Shown piece after piece: positions 15,219-22,904 of a stretch of 24,167 nucleotides of DNA. Positions within the stretch are counted from its first letter, which is position 1, and every line of letters begins with the position of its first letter. The translations under genes and the position numbers were made by a program. The notes beneath the pieces are model-generated. The model saw only the letters and a list, made by a program, of their open reading frames with translations. It was not told where the DNA came from and searched no databases. Source of the DNA: a virus; the IMG/VR virus record IMGVR_UViG_3300037557_000625, positions 1 to 24,167 of that record. One strand, 5' to 3'.

Positions 15219-16612
15219 CATCATTTATCGAATTACGTGAAGGAACACTAAAAACTGCTGTATTTACATTCGGCCGGTTTAATCCACCCACAACCGGGCA
15301 TGAGATTTTAGTTAATAAAATTATAACAGTGGCTTCTAGAAGTCGGGCAGATGCATTTGTTTTTTTAAGTTCCTCACAAGATTCGAAAAAAAATCCATTA
15401 GATTATAAAGATAAAGTCAAATGGATGAAGAAAATGTTTAAGCCAAGAGGCCAAAAACTTTTTAAATATTCCAGGGAGCAACCCGAAGATGTTATGAAAG
15501 TTGCTTCTTTATTGCACGATAAAGGATATGAACAAATCATTATGGTTGTTGGTAGCGACAGAATAAATGATTTTAAAAAACTCTTATCTCAATATAATGG
15601 CGTTAAAGATAAGCCGCATGGATTTTATGATTTTAAAAAAATAGAAATAGAAAGCGCAGGAGAAAGAGATCCTGACGCAGATGATGCGACAGGTATGTCT
15701 GCATCTAAGTTAAGGTCCCTCGCCATAGACAGCGATTTCGAGACGTTTAAAACCGGTTTACCGGATACTTTAAGTGAAAAAGACAAAAGAATTCTATATC
15801 AATTATTAAGAAAACAAATGAAGCTAAGTGTAATGGAAAAACAAATAAAAGAAAAATTCAATACTTCGGAAGTGCTTAACACGAGCATAAAGCGCCCGCA
15901 GCCGGTTGCCCCGATGCCCAAAGGAAATACCCCGAAACAACAAAAAAAGAGTGCTGCTTCTTTTATTGCCAAAACCTTACCAAAAGAAAAGAAAGTCCCA
16001 GCAATACCTGGAGTAGATGATGTAGATGAAGTAAAAGAAGGTTTATGGATAGAAAAAGTTGAATTTGAAGGCGAAACATATCATGTAGATAAGAAAGCCG
16101 CTGTAATATTTAATTACATAAAATCCTTACCATATAATACTCAAGAAATATCTTATATTAGAGGATGTTTAAAAGAATGCCAAGGTTTTTTTGATAATTT
16201 TACATTAATAACGGAAAAAATAAAACTTTGGGAACTTTCAAAATTAAGAGGACTTATTAAAAAGACATCTGATTATATAACTGTATTAGATGAAGGATCC
16301 GGAATGATTGATTTTAATAAGGCAGATTTTTCATATTTACATGAAATGGTAGATACTCTTCCCGTAGATGAAGTTAACTTGCAAGATCCAATTAGTAATA
16401 AATTACAAAAAATTCTTGGCTTAAGAGAATGGAATAAGAATCGGGCAGGAGAAGGCCAACAGTTAGAATTAGGAACAGATAAATATAGACAATATGTTGT
16501 GGCTTTGACTCCCGAAGAGGAGTTTAAAACCGAACAAGATAAAAAAAGATTAATGCAAACCGAAAGATATAATAAAATTCTTTCCAAAATAATTGCTAGT
16601 AGGAGCAAATGA
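15215..16612 (+). CDS. NMN-adenylyltransferase-like nucleotidyltransferase with large C-terminal extension
   Basis: The first about 190 residues are an HxGH-type nucleotidyltransferase: FTFGRFNPPTTGH at 17-29 (TxGH variant of the nucleotide-binding motif), VVGSDR at 111-116, and MSASKLRSLA at 161-170, matching the ISxTxxR motif. This fits NadM/cytidylyltransferase enzymes, which join a nucleotide to a phosphate-bearing partner; NMN plus ATP to NAD is the best guess. The remaining about 270 residues are a Pro/Lys-rich linker and a helical domain I do not recognise. The N-terminus MTSFIELREG resembles a capsid-targeting peptide with LRE as a gp21-type cleavage site. It starts by ATGA overlap. 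Confidence 0.82.
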   Translation: MTSFIELREGTLKTAVFTFGRFNPPTTGHEILVNKIITVASRSRADAFVFLSSSQDSKKNPLDYKDKVKWMKKMFKPRGQKLFKYSREQPEDVMKVASLLHDKGYEQIIMVVGSDRINDFKKLLSQYNGVKDKPHGFYDFKKIEIESAGERDPDADDATGMSASKLRSLAIDSDFETFKTGLPDTLSEKDKRILYQLLRKQMKLSVMEKQIKEKFNTSEVLNTSIKRPQPVAPMPKGNTPKQQKKSAASFIAKTLPKEKKVPAIPGVDDVDEVKEGLWIEKVEFEGETYHVDKKAAVIFNYIKSLPYNTQEISYIRGCLKECQGFFDNFTLITEKIKLWELSKLRGLIKKTSDYITVLDEGSGMIDFNKADFSYLHEMVDTLPVDEVNLQDPISNKLQKILGLREWNKNRAGEGQQLELGTDKYRQYVVALTPEEEFKTEQDKKRLMQTERYNKILSKIIASRSK

Positions 16613-18954
16613 TGGACTGGTCAAAATATTATCCCGCGAATTACAGCGCGATAACCGCAGCAGATGTTAAAATGATTAGGGAATTGAAGGACGCTCCTGT
16701 TGAAGAAGATAACACTAATGATGTATCTGATGACGGCAAGGAAATGGATAAAGTCCAACCTAAGGCGCTAAAGAAAAAATTTGGTAATCGCAAGGATAAA
16801 GATATCGACAACGATGGGGACACAGACGATTCTGATGAAGTTATTCATGCTAAAAGAAAAGCTATTGGTAAAGCCATTGATAAACAAGATGAAGCAATAG
16901 ATCCAGCTATCGCCCAAGCAAAAGCAAGGGAAGCCGCATACAAAAAAAATCTTCAACATCAGCAAGGTGGAATAAGGAAAGTCAACGTCACTACTAACAT
17001 CCCTGCACACGATGCAGCTCAAGCCCGAAAGGAAAGAGATGAAGGTGTTGAGATTGATGAAGTTGATTCATCCGGCATAGATATGTATGATAATAAAAGA
17101 AAAGAAGCAGAAAGAGCTAAGAAGGCTAGAGAAACTCCTTCTTCTCCGGAAACTAAAAGAAAGCTTAAAATTGTAAGAGCTGGAGGAACTGTTGATGAAA
17201 AGCAATTAGATCAGAAAAAAGGCAAGAATAAAAAAGATTACAGGGATGATAATTTAAAGAAGACGATAAAAGGAATAGATGAGCCTGATTTTTCTAAAAA
17301 CCAAGATACAGTAACAAATATGGAATGGGCTAAAAAGGTAATTAATGATTATCTTAATATCGAAGAACATTGCGGGTGGTGTGATCAAGGAGCACAAACC
17401 GAATCAAAAGAACTTCCCACATCAAAAGGAATAGCTCAACAAATTAAAGAATTAGCCAAAGCTGTTAGAGGAAAAGATAGACTTTCAATCGAAGGGGCCG
17501 CTTCGCTAGTATCTAAAAAAGATTATGCTAAATTAGCACCCTATCTAGATAAGATGTCAGAAGATGCTCGACAAAGTGTTTTGATGGTTCTAATGACCGA
17601 TCAAAAAGTAGCTAATTCAGTTATGAAAAAAATGAAAACAGAGCAATATGATGAATGTTTCATACCTTCTCATAAATTTATTCTTGAAGGAATGTATAAA
17701 AAATATCATGAATTAACATGGGGAGAAATTGGTGAGAGGTTAATTAAAAATACGGAACGCAGATTAGTTTCTCTTGCTTATGCTACTAAAATGGGAACAA
17801 TTGATGCTCCTTCACCCGAAGTTCAAAAATTAGCAGATGAATGTGAATTAGAAGATTTAGAAAAAGCTTGCGGTCAAATGATTACGGATGATTCAGATAT
17901 AACTGAAGTTACTCAGATGACTCAATCACAGAAGCAGTCGATGCAGCTAAAGAAAGATCTTAATAAGAAGAGACTAGCTCAAACTAATGCCGCTAGCGCA
18001 ACTCAAGCTAGTTCGGATCAAACCCGAACTAACACGGCAACTAATGCAGACAAAGATCAGCAAAAAAGAATGGACGCGGAAGCTAAAGCAAGAGCCCAAA
18101 AGAAAGCAGCTCAGGCAAGGTTATCAGATGATCCTACCATGAAAAAGGACGTCCAGACCAGTACTAAGGGGAAAGTATTAGGTGCAATTGGCACGGCATT
18201 AATTGGCAGCAACGAACCAGAAGGCCAACAAATCGAAGATCAAAAACTTGACGCCAGACGTAGAATTTTTAAAGAAAAAATTAAAAAATTGGCCTATGAA
18301 AAAGCTAAAGAAATTTTAGGTAAGAGACTATCTGTAGAACCGATAATAACTAGAGAAACTAATAAGAATGATAAGTCTGATGACGGTGAAGGGTTGGATG
18401 CGGTTCAACCAGATGCTGTAAAAAAGAAATTTAAGGATCGCAAAGACAAAGATATTGATAATGATGGTGATAAAGATGATTCTGATAAATTTATACACAA
18501 AAAAAGAAAAGCAATTTCCAAATCAGTGAAAGCTGAAGTAGAAGATTCTGCCAAAGTAAAAGAAGGTGGTAATATTGATAACAAAATAAAAATGGATCCA
18601 GAGGACAAGATGAAAGAAAGTACAGGAGTAGCCTTTGTTCGAAAATTTAAGAACAAAATGAACGAGGTAAATAAAGAAGAAGGTAATTCGTTACAAGATC
18701 AAATTTTAGAGTTGTTCCGAAGTTCTTTTGCCAGCACAGACGGCGAACCAGTTGGTGCCGAATTTGCTGTTTCAGATGAACCTGCTTCTGCCTCAACCAT
18801 TGCCAGAACATTAAGGTGCAGCCCAACAGAAGTACAAAAACTCTTAGATGATATGGTAGATGCCGGACAAATTTCTAGAGTAGGTGATGCTTATTCATAC
18901 GCTTCACCCAGACCAGCAGAGCCTAAGGGAACTAAGGATTATTCGGCCGCATAA
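16609..18954 (+). CDS. Large charged repeat protein with Asp-rich calcium-type motifs, probable virion protein
   Basis: A 781-residue, highly charged Lys/Glu/Asp/Ala-rich protein, largely helical or disordered. A 55-residue unit occurs twice (residues 39-93 and 589-643, about 65% identical), each centred on RKDKDIDNDGD then DDSD, the DxDxDGxxD pattern of EF-hand/dockerin-type calcium loops. A Gln/Ala/Thr-rich linker lies near 450-530. Residues about 696-766 look like a winged helix (ILELFRSSF, then SASTIARTLRCSPTEVQKLL, then DAGQISRVGDAYSY). A single CGWC pair occurs near 255. The ATG overlaps the previous stop; a second ATG follows immediately. A structural or internal head role is inferred from context. 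Confidence 0.75.
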   Translation: MMDWSKYYPANYSAITAADVKMIRELKDAPVEEDNTNDVSDDGKEMDKVQPKALKKKFGNRKDKDIDNDGDTDDSDEVIHAKRKAIGKAIDKQDEAIDPAIAQAKAREAAYKKNLQHQQGGIRKVNVTTNIPAHDAAQARKERDEGVEIDEVDSSGIDMYDNKRKEAERAKKARETPSSPETKRKLKIVRAGGTVDEKQLDQKKGKNKKDYRDDNLKKTIKGIDEPDFSKNQDTVTNMEWAKKVINDYLNIEEHCGWCDQGAQTESKELPTSKGIAQQIKELAKAVRGKDRLSIEGAASLVSKKDYAKLAPYLDKMSEDARQSVLMVLMTDQKVANSVMKKMKTEQYDECFIPSHKFILEGMYKKYHELTWGEIGERLIKNTERRLVSLAYATKMGTIDAPSPEVQKLADECELEDLEKACGQMITDDSDITEVTQMTQSQKQSMQLKKDLNKKRLAQTNAASATQASSDQTRTNTATNADKDQQKRMDAEAKARAQKKAAQARLSDDPTMKKDVQTSTKGKVLGAIGTALIGSNEPEGQQIEDQKLDARRRIFKEKIKKLAYEKAKEILGKRLSVEPIITRETNKNDKSDDGEGLDAVQPDAVKKKFKDRKDKDIDNDGDKDDSDKFIHKKRKAISKSVKAEVEDSAKVKEGGNIDNKIKMDPEDKMKESTGVAFVRKFKNKMNEVNKEEGNSLQDQILELFRSSFASTDGEPVGAEFAVSDEPASASTIARTLRCSPTEVQKLLDDMVDAGQISRVGDAYSYASPRPAEPKGTKDYSAA
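16723..16887 (+). repeat. Internal protein repeat, copy 1
   Basis: Codes for residues 39-93 of the 781-residue protein. It aligns without gaps to copy 2 at 18373-18537 with 36 of 55 identical residues by my count; the central 11 residues RKDKDIDNDGD are identical. Third-position changes show old divergence, not a recent duplication. Confidence 0.85.
18373..18537 (+). repeat. Internal protein repeat, copy 2
   Basis: Codes for residues 589-643 of the same protein and is the partner of the unit at 16723-16887. It shares SDDG, VQP, KKKF, the Asp-rich loop and KRKAI in the same register, so the whole 55-residue unit, not only the metal loop, was duplicated. Confidence 0.85.
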
Positions 18955-18963
18955 CAAACATAT

Positions 18964-19707
18964 ATGTTTATAGTGATTGGAAACGGTGAGAGTCGGAAAG
19001 ACTTTGACCTTAATTTATTATTGGATCATACAACATATGGATGTAATGCGATGTATAGAGATTGGACACCAACCAATCTTATATGCATTGATAATAAAAT
19101 GTTACATGAATTGGTAGAATCTCAATATCCTAAATCAAATCAATGTTGGTTTAGGAACTTTCAGTTACTGGATCCTGATATGTATCCGGTTTTTCGGTCA
19201 ACGTTAAAGTCCGGAATAAAAGTAATAGAGAATAAAAAAACAGATTATAAATTCGCGCATTACGGGCAAGAAATTAGTAGAGTTTTTCATGATGATACCC
19301 ATACAATGGATTTACAAGAAAACCCATGCTATTGGTTCACATGGATCACCGAAGACGATAAGATAAATGTAGTTGATGATTATAAACATATACCTTTGTT
19401 AGATTCAGGACCTCTTGCAACCTGGTTATGTTGTGAGAATGAAAATCCCGACAAGGTTTATTTAATGGGTTTTGATTTTAACATAAATAATGGAAAAGTA
19501 AACAATATATATAAAGACACAGATTGCTATGCCCCTAGTTATGCATTACCGGTGAAAGCGGCAGGGTGGATTCAGAATTTTGAAGTAATGTTTACAGATT
19601 ATTTTCCTGAAGTTGAATTTATACATGTTCAGGAAGAAAATTGTTTTAATAAAGAGATTTCTAATATAGATAATATTTCTATACGCGAATTTAAAAAGTT
19701 GTTATAA
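18964..19707 (+). CDS. GNGxS-type glycosyltransferase-like protein
   Basis: 247 residues. The start, MFIVIGNGESRKDFDLNLLL, followed by TYGCNAMYRDW and then NLICIDNKML, resembles the nucleotide-sugar-binding N-terminus of DUF115/sialyltransferase-like proteins, in which a G-N-G-P/x-S loop precedes a Cys-Asn motif. Later elements are LDSGPLATWLCCENE and DKVYLMGFDFN, the latter typical of the same group (from memory). It may modify host surface glycans or phage proteins. No convincing Shine-Dalgarno sequence precedes the ATG, so expression may depend on coupling with the gene ending nine bases upstream. Family placement is tentative. Confidence 0.65.
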   Translation: MFIVIGNGESRKDFDLNLLLDHTTYGCNAMYRDWTPTNLICIDNKMLHELVESQYPKSNQCWFRNFQLLDPDMYPVFRSTLKSGIKVIENKKTDYKFAHYGQEISRVFHDDTHTMDLQENPCYWFTWITEDDKINVVDDYKHIPLLDSGPLATWLCCENENPDKVYLMGFDFNINNGKVNNIYKDTDCYAPSYALPVKAAGWIQNFEVMFTDYFPEVEFIHVQEENCFNKEISNIDNISIREFKKLL

Positions 19708-19710
19708 ATA
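19703..19710 (+). promoter_or_regulatory. T4-type late promoter (TATAAATA) before virion genes
   Basis: Exact TATAAATA that includes the stop codon of the preceding gene, 24 bases before the next ATG. The predicted transcript start would leave a short leader carrying the AAGGAG ribosome site. Its position before a structural-type gene supports function. Confidence 0.62.
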
Positions 19711-19733
19711 TTTTAAACAAACAAGGAGACATA

Positions 19734-20303
19734 ATGCCTTTATGGGGAAAAGCTGCTGCCGGAACACAGGCGCAAAAACCAAAATTTATAGGTACCACAG
19801 AAGGTGCAGTATATAACAAGCAGGGTGTCTATGCAACTAACGAAGGGTGGGCTATCAATACTAAAGCAAGTAAAAATGCTTCAGCATCTCCCGAAATTCT
19901 AGTTGCTATGGGCGGTCTTGGTACAACACTTGCAGCACCATCTATTACATCAATGAGATTTACTGCCGCGGCAATCACCGGCGGATCTCGAACAGTATCC
20001 GTTCAGGTTACTTATGATGAAAGAGTTACAGTTACTGGATCACCTACAGTTTCCATTGCTAATGGTAACCAAGGATCTGGATCAGGTCGAGGACCACACG
20101 TTTGTGTTTATGCTTCAGGTTCCGGAACGAATAGACTTACATTCACCAAAGCATCTGAAACAGTTGCAACAAGTGATGTTCTTACATTAGGTGGAGCTAA
20201 CATTTTACTTGCTGGTGGAACAGTTAAAGATACAACCGATGCAACAACAGCCGCATTGTTGGTTCTTACAGGTATGACAGCAGTTACATTAACCGTAACT
20301 TAA
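19734..20303 (+). CDS. Virion structural protein with Ig/SwmB-like domain
   Basis: 189 residues. The N-terminal part (MPLWGKAAAGTQAQKPKF, then GVYATNEGWAI) resembles a module found at the start of small virion proteins of marine T4-like phages (from memory). Residues about 65-189 are Thr/Ser/Gly-rich beta structure, with VTYDERVTVTGSPTVSI typical of SwmB/Ig-like repeats and ending TAVTLTVT. The protein is low in Lys and charged residues compared with its neighbours, as expected for a surface-exposed head or fibre protein. A late-type promoter and AAGGAG lie directly upstream. Confidence 0.75.
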   Translation: MPLWGKAAAGTQAQKPKFIGTTEGAVYNKQGVYATNEGWAINTKASKNASASPEILVAMGGLGTTLAAPSITSMRFTAAAITGGSRTVSVQVTYDERVTVTGSPTVSIANGNQGSGSGRGPHVCVYASGSGTNRLTFTKASETVATSDVLTLGGANILLAGGTVKDTTDATTAALLVLTGMTAVTLTVT

Positions 20304-20317
20304 TTTAATATAATATA

Positions 20318-20560
20318 ATGGAATACATTGAAAATATAAATGTTCGCACAATTATTGAAAAACGTGGACAACATGTAGCCGCGAAAGTTGAACTAGAAAG
20401 TAGACTTTCGCGACAACTTCAAGAAATTGAGCAAATAAAAGCTAATATACAGGCCTATGCAGGTGCAGTTAGTGCCTGTGATGATATTTTAACGACAGCT
20501 GAATCTGTAGACGTTGAAGTACCCGAACTGCAAGAACTTGAAACAGAATCGAAGAAATAA
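20318..20560 (+). CDS. Small coiled-coil protein, first copy of cassette
   Basis: 80 residues, mostly one long helix (AAKVELESRLSRQLQEIEQIKANIQ) with heptad character, then AYAGAVSACDDIL and an acidic tail (VDVEVPELQELETESKK). It has the same size and plan as the protein at 22269-22508 (helix, then a G/S-rich turn leading to a DxxL/ML segment, then charged tail), suggesting remote paralogy. It lies between a virion protein and a fibre-like gene, and its stop abuts the next ATG. A chaperone or fibre-attachment role is possible. No strong ribosome site is visible. Confidence 0.68.
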   Translation: MEYIENINVRTIIEKRGQHVAAKVELESRLSRQLQEIEQIKANIQAYAGAVSACDDILTTAESVDVEVPELQELETESKK

Positions 20561-21421
20561 ATGGCAGACAAAACTATACCGGCTCTAGATACACACGCAT
20601 CGCCAACCTCTGAAGATTTATTAATCATAGTAGATGATCCATTAGGTAATCCGGTTAATAAAAAGATAAGATTAGATAATTTATTATCAGCTTTATCTAC
20701 GGATAAGACCACAAGAAGTGTTGCTAATAAAATTCAATCGCGTGCCGATACAAATGTTGCTAGAGACATAAATTTAAGAAATTCCAAAACTGCTTTACAG
20801 CCTGAAATATTAAAAGGCGAGGTAGATGATTTAAAGGTTGTTTTAGGAACTTTAGATTTAGAAGAAAATTCAGTATGGCATGTAGAAATTGATGGTACTT
20901 CTGTCTCCTCCAATGACACTTTTAAATGGTGGAGAGATGGAAATACCGCAACCGGTGCAACAACTGTTAGTATCACTGGGGGCGATCAAGCCCTTGCTAA
21001 TGGTGTTAGTGTTAAATTTGATACAGTTACCGGACATAAGACAACAGATCGATGGCAAATTGTTGGTTTAATAGAATCAAGAATAGATTTTCAAGGTAGT
21101 TTACTAATAGAAGATAGTGTTCCAGATAATGGTTCTTTTACTAGTAACTTTTCTGAAACCGGAAATATGCAATTAGAATCCGGCATTGATATGGCACTCG
21201 AAGATGGTGTCGAAAAAGATATGTATATTTCTGCTAATACTACAGTAATGAGATTTAGAGGCGGCCTACAAATAGGAAGCGCTACCGACACGGTTGGTTT
21301 TTATGGTACGTCTCCTGTAGCTGCTAATGCTACTTTTATTTCATCTGAATCAGCCGCGGCGGCCTTAGGAGGTTGGGGCGGAATTTTAGATGAATTAGAA
21401 CGCTTAGGATTAGTGTCATAA
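20561..21421 (+). CDS. Short tail-fibre-like or adhesin protein (copy 1)
   Basis: 286 residues. The N-terminus, MADKTIPALD then SEDLLIIVDDPLGNPVNKKI, is shared with the protein at 21524-22243 and resembles the attachment end of many short phage fibres. The centre (about 95-190) is beta-rich. The C-terminal part DTVGFYGTSPVAANA followed by AAALGGWGGILDELERLGLVS resembles a domain found at the end of phage fibre-like proteins, probably a trimerisation tip. It starts immediately after the coiled-coil gene stop. The exact virion location is not determined. Confidence 0.78.
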   Translation: MADKTIPALDTHASPTSEDLLIIVDDPLGNPVNKKIRLDNLLSALSTDKTTRSVANKIQSRADTNVARDINLRNSKTALQPEILKGEVDDLKVVLGTLDLEENSVWHVEIDGTSVSSNDTFKWWRDGNTATGATTVSITGGDQALANGVSVKFDTVTGHKTTDRWQIVGLIESRIDFQGSLLIEDSVPDNGSFTSNFSETGNMQLESGIDMALEDGVEKDMYISANTTVMRFRGGLQIGSATDTVGFYGTSPVAANATFISSESAAAALGGWGGILDELERLGLVS

Positions 21422-21424
21422 ATA
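21417..21424 (+). promoter_or_regulatory. Late-promoter-like octamer before second fibre cassette
   Basis: CATAAATA, one mismatch from the late octamer, includes the stop codon of the preceding gene as the exact site at 19703 does. A transcript starting a few bases downstream would begin just before the hairpins at 21438. Confidence 0.35.
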
Positions 21425-21437
21425 ATTATTTGGATGT

Positions 21438-21512
21438 CTGAGAAAAACCCTTCGCAAGAAAGCGATTCTCAGCATGATTTTAACTGGTGGTGAGTCCCAC
21501 TGCAATAGCCAG
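21438..21512 (+). ncRNA. Structured 5' leader of second fibre gene
   Basis: Two helical elements fill the 102-base gap. Element 1: CTGAGAA (21438-21444) pairs with TTCTCAG (21466-21472), continuing after a 5'-side bulge into TCGC/GCGA (21452-21455 with 21462-21465) around an AAGAAA loop. Element 2: CTGG (21484-21487) with CCAG (21509-21512), or alternatively GTGG with CCAC (21487-21490 with 21497-21500). The AAGGAG ribosome site follows directly. It is unusually G/C-rich for this genome. No known riboswitch class is recognised. Confidence 0.5.
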
Positions 21513-21523
21513 CAAGGAGAAAA

Positions 21524-22243
21524 ATGGCTGATAAGAAAATAACCGCGTTAACGCCCGCGTCAGAAGCGGCGTCAGAAGATTTACTTCATATTATTGATGA
21601 TCCGAGTGGATCGCCAGTGAACAAGAAAGTCACAGTACAATCCTTCTTAGCAAATGTTACTCATACCATAGTTGGTACAGCAGCAGGCACTGAAGAAATA
21701 GTTCACAAAACCACCCACACCGCTAATATTACACCTTCATCTACTGATGTTTTTGATAATATTACCACATCGCAAATTATTGTTGATGTAAAAGGTGCTG
21801 GAGCGACACAAGCTAATGTTGGAACTTTAACGGCTTCGTCCTCAAAGGTTCATATACATGATGCTAATGTTGCCTTTACCGCAGAAACATCAGCCACACG
21901 AGCTACGCTTGATTTAAATACATGGGATAGTGCCGATTCTGGTAACTCATACGTCATGATTTTAAGTCATGCTAATACAATGGCTGCACCTAGTGCGAGT
22001 CCTACAGCATTTATTAAATTTGATGTTGCAAGCACCTTAACAGGAGCATCACAAAATGTTGCTTTTGCTTGGGATGCGACACCAGCGGGCGGATATAGTG
22101 CTGCAGCTGGAGCCAATGTCGGACCATTTTTAACTTCCGGTGAAAATACCGTTAGTACAAATACCGGTCCTGCAAATGGTGCAATAAAAGTATGTGTATC
22201 AGGCGTAACCAAGTATCTTTTACTTTGGGACGGTGTTGCATAA
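21524..22243 (+). CDS. Short tail-fibre-like protein (copy 2)
   Basis: 239 residues. The first about 40 residues ([21 protein letters not shown], then [13 protein letters not shown]) are clearly homologous to the N-terminus of the protein at 20561-21421; the rest differs. The body is Thr/Ser/Ala-rich beta structure with few charges, ending [24 protein letters not shown], which looks like a compact C-terminal domain. Shared attachment end with a different distal part is the usual pattern of fibre diversification. AAGGAG precedes the start, at the end of the structured leader. Confidence 0.78.
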   Translation: MADKKITALTPASEAASEDLLHIIDDPSGSPVNKKVTVQSFLANVTHTIVGTAAGTEEIVHKTTHTANITPSSTDVFDNITTSQIIVDVKGAGATQANVGTLTASSSKVHIHDANVAFTAETSATRATLDLNTWDSADSGNSYVMILSHANTMAAPSASPTAFIKFDVASTLTGASQNVAFAWDATPAGGYSAAAGANVGPFLTSGENTVSTNTGPANGAIKVCVSGVTKYLLLWDGVA

Positions 22244-22249
22244 TAAATA
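22242..22249 (+). promoter_or_regulatory. Late-promoter-like octamer after second fibre gene
   Basis: AATAAATA, one mismatch, overlaps the stop codon of the fibre gene and precedes the next start by 19 bases. The local A/T richness makes chance a real alternative. Confidence 0.2.
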
Positions 22250-22268
22250 ATTAATTAATGGATATATT

Positions 22269-22508
22269 ATGATAAAAAAAAGTGATATTGATACGCAATT
22301 AGAATTCTTACAAAAAGATAGATTGCAAGTGCAAACAAGATTGGATCAAGCGACCGACGAAATTAAACAATTAGATCGGACGCTTGCCTCTCTTGACGGA
22401 GCAATTCAAGTTTCAAATCATTATTTAAGTATGATAGATAAAAATGATGATGTCGTTGATAATGGAACCTCCAAAGGTTCAAAAAGTGAAAAAAAAGATA
22501 AAAAGTGA
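22269..22508 (+). CDS. Small coiled-coil protein, second copy of cassette
   Basis: 79 residues. A long heptad-like helix (QLEFLQKDRLQVQTRLDQA, then DEIKQLDRTLASLDGAI) is followed by SNHYLSMID and a lysine/serine-rich tail ending KKDKK. Its size and plan match the protein at 20318-20560, and each is linked to a fibre-like gene. The stop overlaps the following GTG start. The ribosome site is weak. The function may be assembly or attachment of fibres; this is inferred only from position. Confidence 0.68.
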   Translation: MIKKSDIDTQLEFLQKDRLQVQTRLDQATDEIKQLDRTLASLDGAIQVSNHYLSMIDKNDDVVDNGTSKGSKSEKKDKK

Positions 22509-22897
22509 GTTTTGAAGATATAAATGAAAACAATATAGAATTATATTGCATGAAGTTTTATGATAATCCTCAATGTATCGGCACCGAGGATTATAGAGAT
22601 GATATGAAAAGGTTTAAATATTTAAAAAGGCTTTTAAATCATTATTTAACAACTCATGAATTAAAACAAAGATTAATTCTTAATCACTTGATTATGATAT
22701 ATAATCTATTCGAGAATGAACCCGGAACTCGAATATTATTTTATAAAATAGATGAAAATAGTTGGCACGTGTTAAAACCCTTTTTAATATATTTAAAAAG
22801 AATGCCAAAAGTTGTCTATAGTATAAAGGGAAAAAATATTCGGGATAGTGATATATCTCTTGATCAGAACGTAGTAAAGCAATTAAGAAATTTATAG
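22505..22897 (+). CDS. Conserved phage protein of unknown function
   Basis: 130 residues, helical and rich in Leu, Tyr and Asn. Segments IELYCMKFYDNPQCIGTEDY, KRFKYLKRLLNHY and RLILNHLIMIYNLFENE look like a protein widely conserved in marine T4-like phages (from memory), with no known activity. The GTG start overlaps the upstream stop (GTGA). It begins a three-gene run of similar conserved proteins before the strong terminator. Confidence 0.75.
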   Translation: MSFEDINENNIELYCMKFYDNPQCIGTEDYRDDMKRFKYLKRLLNHYLTTHELKQRLILNHLIMIYNLFENEPGTRILFYKIDENSWHVLKPFLIYLKRMPKVVYSIKGKNIRDSDISLDQNVVKQLRNL

Positions 22898-22904
22898 GAT
22901 TTTT

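Noticed and set aside
21438-21480. CTGAGA followed by ACCCTT, resembling thiamine pyrophosphate riboswitch signatures
   Set aside because: The second half of that riboswitch (CCTGATC and the GG-TAAT-CC-GCG region) is absent, the CTGAGA pairs fully in a local hairpin, and the downstream gene is fibre-like.
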